Positions 36,512 through 44,931 of a DNA stretch of 64,000 nt are shown here, one piece after another; within the stretch, counting starts at the first letter, position 1; each line of letters starts with the position of its first letter. The notes beneath the pieces are model-generated. The model was not told the origin of the DNA and searched no databases. It worked only from the letters and a program-made list of their open reading frames with translations. The position numbers and the translations under genes were made by a program. Source of the DNA: Agrobacterium vaccinii (GTDB lineage: Bacteria; Pseudomonadota; Alphaproteobacteria; Rhizobiales; Rhizobiaceae); contig NZ_CP054150.1 of assembly GCF_021310995.1 (NCBI RefSeq), positions 682,001-746,000 on the forward strand, in the 5' to 3' direction.

Positions 36512-36934
36512 ATGGCAATTCTCTACACGACCAAGGCAAGTGCAACAGGCGGCCGCGCCGGTAATGCCAAATCGGAAGATGGCGTTCTCGACGTCACCCT
36601 GACGGTGCCGAAGGAACTGGGTGGCGACGGTGCAACGGGTACCAACCCCGAGCAGCTCTTTGCCGCTGGCTATTCCGCCTGCTTTCTCGGCGCGTTGAAG
36701 AACGTTGCTGGCAAGCAGAAGGTAAAGATCCCTGAAGACACGACAGTGACAGCCAGCGTTGGCGTCGGTCCGCGCGATGACGGCACCGGCTTCGGCATCG
36801 ACGTGTCGCTCTCCGTCAACATTCCAGGCCTCGATAAGGCAACGGCAGAAGATCTGGTCAAGAAGGCGCATATCGTTTGCCCTTACTCCCACGCTCTTCG
36901 CACCTCCACAGAGGTTCCTGTTTCCGTAGCGTAA
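36512..36934 (+). CDS. ohr: Organic hydroperoxide resistance protein Ohr
   Basis: 140 residues, standard length. The peroxidatic Cys57 is in GYSACFLGAL and the resolving Cys123 in HIVCPYSHALR; Arg17-type residues precede. Ohr is a lipoyl-dependent thiol peroxidase that detoxifies fatty-acid and alkyl hydroperoxides in the cytoplasm. GGAG is placed well before the ATG. It is preceded by the OhrR operator candidate and is the only gene in its transcript as far as can be seen. Confidence 0.96.
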   Translation: MAILYTTKASATGGRAGNAKSEDGVLDVTLTVPKELGGDGATGTNPEQLFAAGYSACFLGALKNVAGKQKVKIPEDTTVTASVGVGPRDDGTGFGIDVSLSVNIPGLDKATAEDLVKKAHIVCPYSHALRTSTEVPVSVA

Positions 36935-37035
36935 CCTCGTCCCCCGCGATTTTACGACACGGTAAGGGCTGGCTTCAACGCCAGCCCTTCTTGCTTTCAG
37001 AAAGAAATTCGCTATATTCTTTCCAAGGAAAGGAT

Positions 37036-37425
37036 ATGCGCATGAATATCCAAGTTAAACCAGCGGTCGACCCGGCAGAGCAGGGCAGGGTCGTTACGAA
37101 GGCCGTGGTCTCTGCTGCAGAGCGACTGGGCCTGAATGCCGCCCGCGTTGCTGATGTGCTGGGCGTTTCAGCCCCCACCGTCTCGCGCATGAAGCGGCTC
37201 GATTTCGTTTTGGAGCCCGGCAGCAAGGCCTTCGAACTCGCCGTCCTGCTTATCCGCGTTTTCCGCTCGCTCGACGCCATCGTCGGTGGGGATGAAGCGG
37301 TGGCACACGCGTGGATGCGTAACCACAACGAGACACTTGCCGCCGTACCAGCAGAAAAACTCACAACCATTACCGGATTGCTCGATGTCCTTGCCTATCT
37401 GGACGCCAGACGCGCTCCAATCTGA
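37036..37425 (+). CDS. Xre/MbcA/ParS-type antitoxin of a RES toxin
   Basis: 129 residues from the ATG at 37036; a second ATG at 37042 is equally possible since two AAGGA boxes precede them. The HTH is near residues 35-55 (LNAARVADVLGVSAPTVSRM), and the C-terminal half contains the DUF2384-like helical domain that binds the toxin (FELAVLLIRVFRSLDAIVGG, AWMRNHNETLAAVPAEKL). It overlaps the RES-domain gene by 41 bases, the standard arrangement. A longer reading back into ohr is not supported. Confidence 0.86.
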   Translation: MRMNIQVKPAVDPAEQGRVVTKAVVSAAERLGLNAARVADVLGVSAPTVSRMKRLDFVLEPGSKAFELAVLLIRVFRSLDAIVGGDEAVAHAWMRNHNETLAAVPAEKLTTITGLLDVLAYLDARRAPI

Positions 37426-38149
37426 AAAGCGCGAAGTCTCAGGCCCTTATTGGCGGCTGGTGGAGGCGCAGCACCAGGTTTCCACCATGAAGCTTGTCGA
37501 TACGGTCGATGAGCAGTCTCTGCTGGAAGATATTCTCGAAGGCAGCAAGCGCCGCTTTCCACCTGAGTGTGCGGGGCTCGATTATCTTCTGGCCACACCC
37601 TTCCGCTATGATGCCGCCTATCCCTATGGATCGCGCTTCCGTCGGGCGGGCTGGACCACGGGCGTCTATTATGCTGCCGCAAGCGTGGAAACGGCGCTGG
37701 CCGAAATGGCCTTCTATCGCCTGCTGTTTCACTCCGAATCCCCCGCTACGCCGTTACCCGCCAATGCGGCTGAATACACCGCCTTTTCCGCCGAAATCAC
37801 TACCCCTGCAGCAATCGATCTGACCACGCCGCCCCTCTCAGACGACAAGGCGCTCTGGACGCACCCTACGGATTACGAACCGTGCCAAACGCTGGCCGAT
37901 ACGGCGCGCACGGCGGAGATCGAGGCCATCCTCTATCAGTCGGTGCGCGATCCCGTGGGTGGCCTGAACATCGCGCTTCTGACGCCGCATGGATTTACCC
38001 GCAAGCAGCCGGTGGAGCGGGTGAGTTGGCGCATCCGCCTTGCGAAAACAGGCATACAGGCGCTGTGCGAATTTCCCATGCGGCGCATTGGGTTTGCGGT
38101 GGAGGATTTTGCGGGAGACCCGCGTATTGCGGATTTGTTGCGGGGGTAG
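37385..38149 (+). CDS. RES-domain toxin (NAD-degrading family)
   Basis: 254 residues from the ATG inside the end of the antitoxin. The R-E-S triad can be placed: Arg in PYWRLVEAQ, Glu in SVETALAEMAFYR and Ser in YQSVRDPVGG. Characterised RES toxins consume NAD+ and stop growth. The antitoxin gene directly upstream supports the assignment. The frame is open further upstream to 37286, but that part is shadow of the antitoxin gene. Confidence 0.87.
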   Translation: MSLPIWTPDALQSEKREVSGPYWRLVEAQHQVSTMKLVDTVDEQSLLEDILEGSKRRFPPECAGLDYLLATPFRYDAAYPYGSRFRRAGWTTGVYYAAASVETALAEMAFYRLLFHSESPATPLPANAAEYTAFSAEITTPAAIDLTTPPLSDDKALWTHPTDYEPCQTLADTARTAEIEAILYQSVRDPVGGLNIALLTPHGFTRKQPVERVSWRIRLAKTGIQALCEFPMRRIGFAVEDFAGDPRIADLLRG

Positions 38150-38160
38150 AGCTACCCACC

Positions 38161-38193
38161 TCCCTCATTCCTGTGACGAGCACAGGAATGAGG
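38161..38193. repeat. Perfect 14-bp palindrome between convergent genes
   Basis: CCCTCATTCCTGTG, a 5-nt loop and the exact complement, between the RES toxin stop (38149) and the end of the MarR gene (38213). The same words recur in the repeat at 42601-42716, so it is one unit of an element family; as a strong hairpin it may also end both transcripts. Confidence 0.8.
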
Positions 38194-38212
38194 GGCGTTA
38201 CTGTACTGGCGC

Positions 38213-38659
38213 CTACCCCAAATCCACAAGGTCACGCCTCAACCGGTCCGCATCGCCGCTTCCAATCTGCGCTTCCACCTCGCCATGCGTCCGCGTCCAG
38301 ATGGGAACGGCGGAGGCCAGCACTGCCAATCCTTCCGGCGTCAGCTTCAAACGCTTGCCGCGCTTATCTCTCGGGTCCGGCTCTATGGAGAGCAGCCCGC
38401 GCTTTTCCAAGGGCTTCAACGCCGCCGTCAGTGTCGTGCGGTCCATGGCCAACAGGTTCGCCACCGGTCCCATAGGCGGCGGTTCGGGGCGGTTGAGAGA
38501 CATCAGCAGCGAAAATTGCCCATTCGTCAGCCCCACCGGCTTCAGCGCCATGTCGAAACGTCGTGCCAGGGCGCGGGCGGCGCGCTGGGCGTGCAAGCAC
38601 AGGCAGGTATCGCGCACCAGAAGCGTTGTTGAAAAAGGAATCACCACTGTATTTGACAT
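38213..38659 (-). CDS. MarR-family regulator
   Basis: 148 residues from the ATG at 38659. Winged-helix parts: LTNGQFSLLMSL, VANLLAMDRTTLTAALKPLE and DPRDKRGKRLKLTPEGL. Cys20 and Cys22 in VRDTCLCLHAQRAARALA could act as redox sensors, as in other MarR members, but this is inference. Divergent from a three-gene operon of DUF899, DUF1579 and VOC proteins, with a perfect palindrome just before its start. Confidence 0.9.
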   Translation of the reverse strand: MSNTVVIPFSTTLLVRDTCLCLHAQRAARALARRFDMALKPVGLTNGQFSLLMSLNRPEPPPMGPVANLLAMDRTTLTAALKPLEKRGLLSIEPDPRDKRGKRLKLTPEGLAVLASAVPIWTRTHGEVEAQIGSGDADRLRRDLVDLG

Positions 38660-38670
38660 CAGCAATATAT

Positions 38671-38682
38671 GTTGATATCAAC
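38671..38682 (+). promoter_or_regulatory. Operator candidate GTTGATATCAAC
   Basis: A perfect 12-bp palindrome 11 bp upstream of the MarR start codon, in the gap shared with the divergent DUF899 operon. Its place and symmetry fit a MarR dimer site controlling both directions. Confidence 0.65.
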
Positions 38683-38792
38683 GTAAATAGTCAAGCGAAA
38701 TCGTTTAGCCGGTCGGGGTTAGGGCGTCAGCCAAACCAAACCGCGCAACAAGCGTTGCTTGTGCAGCAGTAAGATCGAAGGAGGATGAGATC

Positions 38793-39521
38793 ATGCCGCA
38801 TGCTGTCGTTTCCAAGAAGGAGTGGCTGGAGGCCCGCAAGGCGCTTCTGGCGCAGGAGAAGGAACTCACCCGCGCCCGTGACAGGCTTAACGAGGCGCGC
38901 CGCACCCTGCCATGGGAGCCGGTGACAAAGGACTACATTTTCGACACCCCTTCCGGCCCGAAATCGCTGGCCGAGCTGTTCGGCACGTGCAGCCAGCTTA
39001 TCGTCTACCATTTCATGCTAGCACCGGATTGGGAAGAGGGCTGCGTCGGCTGCTCATTCTTTGCAGACCATGTCGATGGCGCCATGGCACATCTGAAAGC
39101 GGGCGATGCCGCCTTCGTCGCTGCATCGCGCGCGCCGCTGGACAAGATCGAGGCTTACAAGGCACGCATGGGCTGGAAATTCCCCTGGGTGTCATCGCAG
39201 GGCAGCGATTTCAATTACGACTATCAGGCCTCGTTCCGCGATGAGGACGTCGCCTCCGGCACCATCACCTACAATTACACCGACATGCCCGCCATGGGCG
39301 ACCTGAAGGACCTGCACGGCACCAGCGTCTTTGCGAAAGACGAAGATGGCAAGGTCTTCCATACCTATTCCACCTATGCCCGCGGTGCCGAGCAAACGCT
39401 GACGACACTCATGCTGCTCGACCTCGTGCCCAAGGGCCGCAACGAGGAGGGCACCATGGACTGGGTGCGCCGTCACGACCAGTATGAGGATGCGCCGAAG
39501 GCCGCCAGCTGTTGCCATTAA
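38793..39521 (+). CDS. DUF899 thioredoxin-like protein
   Basis: 242 residues. The family pattern is clear: a helical N-terminus with WLEARKALLAQEKELTRARD, then DYIFDTPSGPKSLAELF, HFMLAPDWEEGCVGCSFFAD and GWKFPWVSSQGSDFNYDY. The CVGC pair occupies the place of a thioredoxin active site. Such proteins are thought to act in thiol redox chemistry or detoxification, but the substrate is not known. First gene of an operon with DUF1579 and VOC proteins, opposite a MarR regulator. Confidence 0.9.
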   Translation: MPHAVVSKKEWLEARKALLAQEKELTRARDRLNEARRTLPWEPVTKDYIFDTPSGPKSLAELFGTCSQLIVYHFMLAPDWEEGCVGCSFFADHVDGAMAHLKAGDAAFVAASRAPLDKIEAYKARMGWKFPWVSSQGSDFNYDYQASFRDEDVASGTITYNYTDMPAMGDLKDLHGTSVFAKDEDGKVFHTYSTYARGAEQTLTTLMLLDLVPKGRNEEGTMDWVRRHDQYEDAPKAASCCH

Positions 39522-39543
39522 AATTCCAAGGGAGGAGAAACCA

Positions 39544-40029
39544 ATGGAAAGCGCAAAGCCGCAAAAGGAACACGCATTTCTGGAGCGCCTCGTCGGAGAC
39601 TGGGAGATGGTGTCCAGCACGGGCTATGAGGGATACGATCCCAACGATTCCAAACAGCGTTTCACCGAAACCATCCGCTCCATCGGCGGGCTCTGGATCG
39701 TCAGCGATGGCAGGGGCAAGATGCCGGATGGAACGCCGATGGAGGCGATCATCACGCTCGGCTTCGACCCCGCCAAAGACCATTATGTCGGCTCGTGGAT
39801 CGGCTCGATGATGACGACGCTCTGGGTCTACAAGGGCTGGCTGGAGCCCGATGGCAAGACTTTGGTGCTGGAAGCGCAGGGCCCGAAATTCGATGGCAGC
39901 GGCGAGCACGCCACCTATCATGATGTCATGACCCTGCACGATGATAATAGCCGCACCTTTTCCGGCAGCGTGTTGCAGCCGGATGGAAGTTTCAAACAAT
40001 TCATGTCGTCGGAATTCCGCCGCGTCTAA
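39544..40029 (+). CDS. DUF1579 family protein
   Basis: 161 residues from the ATG at 39544 (GGAGGAG upstream). The lipocalin-like pattern HAFLERLVGDWEMVSST, GGLWIVSDGRG, TLGFDPAKDHYVGSWIGSMM and QGPKFDGSG identifies the family. The barrel probably holds a small hydrophobic molecule; the activity is unknown. It is 22 bp after DUF899 and 16 bp before the VOC gene, so the three are co-transcribed. Confidence 0.9.
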   Translation: MESAKPQKEHAFLERLVGDWEMVSSTGYEGYDPNDSKQRFTETIRSIGGLWIVSDGRGKMPDGTPMEAIITLGFDPAKDHYVGSWIGSMMTTLWVYKGWLEPDGKTLVLEAQGPKFDGSGEHATYHDVMTLHDDNSRTFSGSVLQPDGSFKQFMSSEFRRV

Positions 40030-40045
40030 AAAGGGAGAAAAGCAA

Positions 40046-40825
40046 ATGTCCGATACCCATGGAAAATTCATCTGGGCGGAATTGATGACGCCGGACAAGG
40101 ACAGCGCAGGCCGCTTTTACAGCCACGTTGTCAGCTGGGACATCAAGGATTTCGGTTCACCAGAGATGGGCTACAAGATTTTCGAGGCCAACGGCATCGG
40201 CGTCGGCGGCATGATGGAACTGACGGACGAGCACAAAGGCGAGGGCATTCCGCCGAACTGGACGCGCTATGTCGCCGTCGATGATGTGGATGCCACGGCA
40301 AAACGCTTCGAGAAAAAAGGCGGCAAGATCATGCGTCCGCCGAGCGATATCCCCGAAGTCGGGCGCTTCGCTGTGGTGACGGACCCATCGGGTGCGGTAC
40401 TGTGCATCATGAAACCCCTGCCGATGGACAGCAGCGGCTTTCCCGAGGACACCCACACCCTGACCGGTCACGTCGGCTGGAACGAGCTTTTCACCGATGA
40501 CGTCGATAGCGCCATGGAATTCTACGGCGATGTCTTCGGCTGGACCAAGGACCATGATTTCGACATGGGCGAGATGGGACCATACCGCATGTTCGCCCAC
40601 AACGGCAAAACCATCGGCGGCATCATGAAACGCCCACCCCAGGTACCCGTCTGCCACTGGGCTTACTACTTCAATGTAGACGGCATCGACGACGCCATCA
40701 CCCGCGTCAGCACCGGCGGCGGCAAGGTCGTCAACGGCCCGATGTCCGTGCCGGGCGACACCTGGATCGTCAACTGCCAGGACCCGCAGGGTGCTTATTT
40801 CTCACTGGTTTCGCAGCGGAAGTAG
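40046..40825 (+). CDS. Two-domain VOC (glyoxalase-like) protein
   Basis: 259 residues with two tandem VOC domains, each starting with a similar line: FIWAELMTPDKDSAGRFYSH (residue 8) and HVGWNELFTDDVDSAMEFYG (near 146). Metal-ligand positions (His/Glu) are only partly conserved, so it may bind rather than transform its ligand. Members include glyoxalase, fosfomycin resistance and bleomycin-binding proteins. Last gene of the MarR-controlled operon; a stem-loop follows at 40874. Confidence 0.9.
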   Translation: MSDTHGKFIWAELMTPDKDSAGRFYSHVVSWDIKDFGSPEMGYKIFEANGIGVGGMMELTDEHKGEGIPPNWTRYVAVDDVDATAKRFEKKGGKIMRPPSDIPEVGRFAVVTDPSGAVLCIMKPLPMDSSGFPEDTHTLTGHVGWNELFTDDVDSAMEFYGDVFGWTKDHDFDMGEMGPYRMFAHNGKTIGGIMKRPPQVPVCHWAYYFNVDGIDDAITRVSTGGGKVVNGPMSVPGDTWIVNCQDPQGAYFSLVSQRK

Positions 40826-40873
40826 CTTTAGACTTGTGGGCTTAGTGTTAAAGCCTCTAACGTCCGATAAGAG

Positions 40874-40900
40874 CGACCGCACCCACATTCGGTGCGGTCG
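40874..40900 (+). terminator. Stem-loop after the VOC gene
   Basis: CGACCGCACC and GGTGCGGTCG form a perfect 10-bp stem with a 7-nt loop, about 50 bp past the stop. There is no T-run, so termination strength is uncertain. Confidence 0.6.
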
Positions 40901-40956
40901 ATGGCGGAAATCAAGAGCTCGTTCGCTCAGTTAAAAGTCAAGCTCTTCCGCAACCA

Positions 40957-41747
40957 TCATCTTGCATAGTTTCGAAGCTGTGCCTGTTCTACACGGCCTA
41001 AGGTTACTTCGCCTCTCGCTGAAACGTCGATTGGAGCTCGGCGGTTAATGATGGTGTTATCGATGAACCGATTTTTGATCGCTACCCAATCTCTTCCACT
41101 GTGTGAAGGCCGTATTGTACTGAACATGAGAGGAAACGATGTGTCGGAAGGTGATGACACGCCTGCGGTCGTTGGAAAAAGAATTGGCCTGAAGCTGCGT
41201 TTTTAACCGCACCAATTCCTTTGGGCAAATACTCGTCCCATATCCGCAGACTTTCCTTTTCTCCGGTATCGCCGCAAATATCGCGCAGCCGCGCCTCGCC
41301 AATGTTTCGATATGCGCCGTAGAAACCGATCAGGTTCGAAACTAGATCCTCTCCGCTAAAGCCGGAGTTCGTCGCCAGTGAAAAAGGAACGCTTGCCTGC
41401 ATGTGTTCGAACGTACGTGACGCTGCCATGAAAATTCCGAGAGCAGCGCTTTCTTTCTGTTGCGGTGAGAGCCCTTTGCGAACGACCCAGTGAGCAACGG
41501 TTGAAACCTTTATCCCTATGCCTCCCATTTCCTGGCCGTAAACAATGACAAAAGCGGGCTCTCCCTCCAATCGTATGTCCAGCCGTTTGAGAGATGTCGA
41601 GTTGGCTTCCTCCTGGTCCATCTGGCCTTTGAGCGCTCGTGCACTCTCTGGCCGCGCATGTCCCCAATCAATCCAGCCGCATCGACGCGTATAGCTCAGT
41701 CTTCGCCAGCCGCGTCCATTTGCCGAAATATCTTTACGTTCAGTCAT
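40957..41747 (-). pseudogene. Frameshifted gene of unknown function (possibly DUF4056-like)
   Basis: Reading from the ATG at 41747 gives about 190 good residues (for example GRGWRRLSYTRRCGWIDWGH and SGFSGEDLVSNLIGFYGAYR) up to GAVKNAASGQ. There, at a run of five T (about 41181-41185), the conserved-looking sequence continues in another frame: PTTAGVSSPSDTSFPLMFST on to a stop at 40957. One extra T would restore a 263-residue protein. The intact part keeps a C-G-x-x-D-x-x-H motif. I do not know the function; the DUF4056 likeness is from memory. The cause may be real decay or a base miscall in the homopolymer. Confidence 0.7.
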
Positions 41748-41759
41748 GTAGCCTCCGCC

Positions 41760-42209
41760 TCAAAAGCCTATCGCACGGGTTTCAATCATGAGCTTGCAAT
41801 TGCTTTCGCAAGAGATTTTCGCGTAAACGCTGACGCTTTCACCGTTGTACCGTCCTGTGCATACAAGGTCTGGTTCCGACTCAAAAATATCTTTTGCAGG
41901 TGAGGACAGCCCCAACTCCGAACATCCTGTCTTTACAGAGGTAATTGTAGCGTTGCTTCCAGATTTCAGGGTGATTTCCTGATAGGCGGTTTCTGGCATG
42001 GGGCCATCGGGCGGCTCCACATCGATGGCGCCGGTGGAAAGTGCGTCAATATTGCCAGACGATACAATTTTTGTGAGAACTTCGGCGCTGGTTCCAGCGC
42101 GTTTTATGTTCCAGCTCTGCTGCGCTGATGCGACATTGGTGCCAAGCGATGAGCAGATCACCAGCCCAGTGAAAGTCAACGTGCGGCGCAGGTTCATATT
42201 CATCAACAT
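41760..42209 (-). CDS. Small secreted protein of unknown function
   Basis: 149 residues. A Sec signal peptide (RRTLTFTGLVICSSLGTNVASA-QQ) is followed by about 120 residues with four Cys, suited to two disulfides in the periplasm. Met1, Met3 and Met5 are all possible starts. It ends 12 bp before the frameshifted gene on the same strand, so the two may once have formed an operon. I recognise no family. Confidence 0.68.
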   Translation of the reverse strand: MLMNMNLRRTLTFTGLVICSSLGTNVASAQQSWNIKRAGTSAEVLTKIVSSGNIDALSTGAIDVEPPDGPMPETAYQEITLKSGSNATITSVKTGCSELGLSSPAKDIFESEPDLVCTGRYNGESVSVYAKISCESNCKLMIETRAIGF

Positions 42210-42360
42210 TCCAAATCCCGTGAAAAGCCAAAACAGATCACATGTAATGCGTATGCCAAAGGTAGAAAATTTAGGGCAATTTAAAGGCAGTTATCGCTTT
42301 GGTTGATTTATAGTGTGGTCCAGAGTGTCTGAAAACGGCTGCTCCCCCACCTGTTGGTAG

Positions 42361-42590
42361 CCGCACATGATCGATAAAAACCCGCGAAGCTGGGGCAATA
42401 GCGTTCCAGCATGGCACAACTGCCCATGCTCGATATAGGGGCGAAAGGTTTCTTACATTCCGAAGGTCATGCCGGCGCCTGCGCAGGCCAGCTTGATCAT
42501 CAGTTGCATGTCGTTACGGGGTTTACGGCGAATGGTGAGTTCGTGGATGATGTGCTGTATCACGGGGGCATGATTTTTTATCGGGACAAG
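42361..42590 (-). pseudogene. LysR-family regulator remnant (C-terminal fragment)
   Basis: The minus strand translates to HELTIRRKPRNDMQLMIKLA then CAGAGMTFGM, a stop (TAA) and ETFRPYIEHGQL. That is the effector-domain end of LysR regulators, where intact relatives read GMEETFRPYIERGEL, so a GAA codon has become TAA. After GQL the likeness is lost, and upstream it ends at a palindromic repeat. The DNA-binding half is absent. This is a decayed gene, not a small functional one. Confidence 0.78.
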
Positions 42591-42600
42591 TGATCTCCTC

Positions 42601-42716
42601 CCTCATTCCTGTGCTTGTCACAGGAATCCAGCAGACGCGCGTCTGCGCGGCGGAAGAGTCCTTTCAGCCCAAAGACTTGGGCTGACTAGATTCCTGTGAC
42701 AAGCACAGGAGTGAGG
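42601..42716. repeat. Inverted repeat pair (CCTCATTCCTGTG family)
   Basis: Arms 42601-42628 and 42689-42716 are inverted copies with one mismatch in 28 bp, around 60 bp that include two further hairpins (GCAGACGCGCGTCTGC and CAGCCCAAAGACTTGGGCTG). The arms share their words with the palindrome at 38161. Located at the end of the LysR remnant, next to the HerA-like gene. Confidence 0.85.
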
Positions 42717-42755
42717 GGCACCACCACAGGCTTCTGACGAAAGCCGTGGCGTATC

Positions 42756-44318
42756 CTACCGCCGCAAACTCCCCAAGATACCCCGTACCAATGCACGCCC
42801 CACCGAACTTGCCACAGTCCGCGCCGCACTCTTCATCGCCGCCTCGATTACCGTTTCGCGCTGATAGCCACCAGCCTTGCGTTTTGCGCCAGTGGTGGAA
42901 GCCTGTGTCGGCTCCTCGTCGCCAAAGCCGGGCAGCTTCCAGCGGCTGGCGGCAGCGTCCGGTTGGTTTGCCTGTTCTTCGGCAGCACGCTTCGCCGCTT
43001 CCGCATCGGCGGCTTTCTGGGCGCGGGCTGCCAGAAGTTCGAAGGCGGATTCACGGTCCAGGTCCGTGTCGTAGATACCGGCAACCGGGCTGGTGCTCAT
43101 GATGCTGCGGCGCTCATCATCGCTGACGGGGCCGACGCGGCCTGATGGCGGGCGAACCAGCGTGCGTTCCACTATGGAGGGTGCGCCCCTGTCGCCCAGC
43201 GTCGAAACCAGTGCTTCGCCGGTGCCAAGTGTGGTGATGGCATCCGCCGTGCTGAAGGCCGGGTTCTGGCGGAATGTATCGGCGGCGGTTTTCACCGCTT
43301 TCTGCTCACGTGGTGTGTAGGCGCGAAGCGCATGCTGCACGCGATTGCCCAGCTGTGCCAGCACGGTTTCCGGTACGTCCAGCGGGTTCTGCGTCACGAA
43401 ATAGACGCCGACGCCCTTGGAGCGAATGAGGCGCACGACCTGCTCCACGCGCTCCACCAGCACGCGCGGTGCATCGTTGAACAGCAGATGCGCCTCGTCG
43501 AAGAAGAAGACGAGTTTCGGCTTGGCGGGATCGCCCACCTCCGGCAGTTCCTCGAAAAGTTCTGAGAGCATCCACAGCAGGAATGTGCCGTAAAGGCGCG
43601 GATTCATCATCAGCTTGTCGGCGGCCAGAACCGAGATCGTGCCGCGTCCATCGCTGGTGGTGCGCATGATATCGGAAATCTTCAGCGCCGGTTCGCCGAA
43701 GAAATGTTCGGCACCCTGTAGCTCCAGCACCAGCAGACCGCGTTGCAGCGAGCCAACGGAGGATTTGGAAATCAGGCCGAACTGGTTGGACAGTTCTGAG
43801 GCATGCTCACCCATATAGTTCAGCAGCGCCTGCAAATCCTTGAGGTCCAGCAGCGGCAACCCGCCCTGATCGGCAATCTTGAAGGCGATGTTCAGCACGC
43901 CTTCCTGCGCCTCGGATGCATCCATCAGGCGCGCCAGCAGAAGCGGGCCCATTTCGGCGATGGTGGCCCGCACGCGGTGGCCTTTTTCACCGTAAAGGTC
44001 CCAGAAAATCACCGGAAACTGCTCGAAGGCAAGGTCGGTAAAGCCGATCTGCTCGGCGCGTTTCGTCACCCAGTCCTTGGCCTCACCCTTGGCCGCGATG
44101 CCTGAGAGGTCGCCCTTTACGTCGGCGCAGAACACCGGCACGCCTGCCTTGGCAAAGCCTTCGGCCAGCACTTGAAGCGACACGGTTTTTCCCGTGCCGG
44201 TCGCGCCGGTAATGAGGCCATGGCGGTTGCCGAAGCGCAGGTCGAGATATTCGCCCTTATTGAGGCTATCGTCGGCGTTGCGGCTCGTGCCGATGTAGAG
44301 CTTTCCATCCTGCAACAT
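42756..44318 (-). CDS. HerA-like ATPase (DUF853 family)
   Basis: 520 residues from the ATG at 44318, which follows GGAGGAAA; a longer frame to 44474 has no conserved sequence. Walker A is GATGTGKTVSLQ, Walker B LVFFFDEAHLLF and a sensor segment VGVYFVTQNPLDVPETVLAQ. HerA/FtsK-type motors translocate DNA as hexamers. DUF853 proteins are widespread in proteobacteria without a settled role; no nuclease partner (NurA, Sir2) is adjacent, so a defence assignment would not be justified. The C-terminal 110 residues are Ala/Arg-rich and probably disordered. Confidence 0.9.
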   Translation of the reverse strand: MLQDGKLYIGTSRNADDSLNKGEYLDLRFGNRHGLITGATGTGKTVSLQVLAEGFAKAGVPVFCADVKGDLSGIAAKGEAKDWVTKRAEQIGFTDLAFEQFPVIFWDLYGEKGHRVRATIAEMGPLLLARLMDASEAQEGVLNIAFKIADQGGLPLLDLKDLQALLNYMGEHASELSNQFGLISKSSVGSLQRGLLVLELQGAEHFFGEPALKISDIMRTTSDGRGTISVLAADKLMMNPRLYGTFLLWMLSELFEELPEVGDPAKPKLVFFFDEAHLLFNDAPRVLVERVEQVVRLIRSKGVGVYFVTQNPLDVPETVLAQLGNRVQHALRAYTPREQKAVKTAADTFRQNPAFSTADAITTLGTGEALVSTLGDRGAPSIVERTLVRPPSGRVGPVSDDERRSIMSTSPVAGIYDTDLDRESAFELLAARAQKAADAEAAKRAAEEQANQPDAAASRWKLPGFGDEEPTQASTTGAKRKAGGYQRETVIEAAMKSAARTVASSVGRALVRGILGSLRR

Positions 44319-44530
44319 CAGGCCATTTCCTCCGGTCAGCGGGCATGGGTGCCCTTTATCCAATCTTTGCAATATTCTTATATGAACTGGCTGCGGGCTC
44401 AACAACTGTTTGATAAGGTTGTCGAAGCAGGGCCGCAAACTTAGTTGCGGCACCATTTCCCACCTTGTGTCCAAACTTCAGTTGTTTTACGTTGACGTTA
44501 ACGTCATTTATTCGTTTTCAGGAGGAAACT

Positions 44531-44923
44531 ATGAGCGAAATCGTTACCCAGGTTGCCGATAAGGTTGGTATCGAACACGACAAGGCCGAAAAGGCTTTGG
44601 GCATGATGCTGGGCTTTCTCCAGCGTGAAGCGGATGACGCACCCGTCGCCAAGATGATCGAAGCCATTCCCGGCGCGCCGGATCTGGTTGCCCGCTTCAA
44701 CGGCGAAGGCCAGGGCGGCGGCGGTTTGCTGGGTGGCCTGATGAGCGCCATCGGCGGCGGCGGCATCATGGGTCTGGGCCAGCAACTGATGAGCCAGGGC
44801 CTCGGCATGAGCGAGATTTCTGCGCTGGCCAAGGAAACCATCGCAATCGCTCGCCAGCACGCAGGCGACGAAACCGTGGATCAGGTCATTGCATCTGTCC
44901 CAGGCCTTAGCCAGTTCGCTTAA
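44531..44923 (+). CDS. Small conserved protein of unknown function (DUF2780/DUF2267-like)
   Basis: 130 residues. Two helical parts flank a Gly-rich middle (GQGGGGLLGGLMSAIGGGG, about residues 60-78). The N-terminus VTQVADKVGIEHDKAEKALG and C-terminus GDETVDQVIASVPGLSQFA resemble DUF2780-type proteins with paired Gly-Ala helices. GGAGGAAA precedes the ATG. No signal peptide is seen. It is alone between convergent HxlR and divergent HerA-like genes. Confidence 0.78.
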   Translation: MSEIVTQVADKVGIEHDKAEKALGMMLGFLQREADDAPVAKMIEAIPGAPDLVARFNGEGQGGGGLLGGLMSAIGGGGIMGLGQQLMSQGLGMSEISALAKETIAIARQHAGDETVDQVIASVPGLSQFA

Positions 44924-44931
44924 GTCATTGA

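Larger units (their letters stand above)
42210..42755. other. Region of decayed sequence and repeats
   Basis: 546 bp without an intact gene. The minus strand of 42361-42590 carries a LysR remnant and 42601-42716 a palindromic repeat pair, both listed separately. The 60-residue plus-strand frame at 42411-42593 is the shadow of the LysR remnant. Confidence 0.7.

Noticed and set aside
41057..41302. 81-codon minus-strand frame
   Set aside because: It lies within the frameshifted gene in the third frame and matches neither conserved-looking part.
42411..42593. 60-codon plus-strand frame
   Set aside because: The opposite strand carries recognisable LysR sequence, so this frame is a by-product of the remnant.
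42756..44318. HerA-like ATPase as part of a defence system
   Set aside because: HerA is used in Sir2-HerA and NurA-HerA defence, but no such partner is adjacent, and the sequence fits the widespread DUF853 family.
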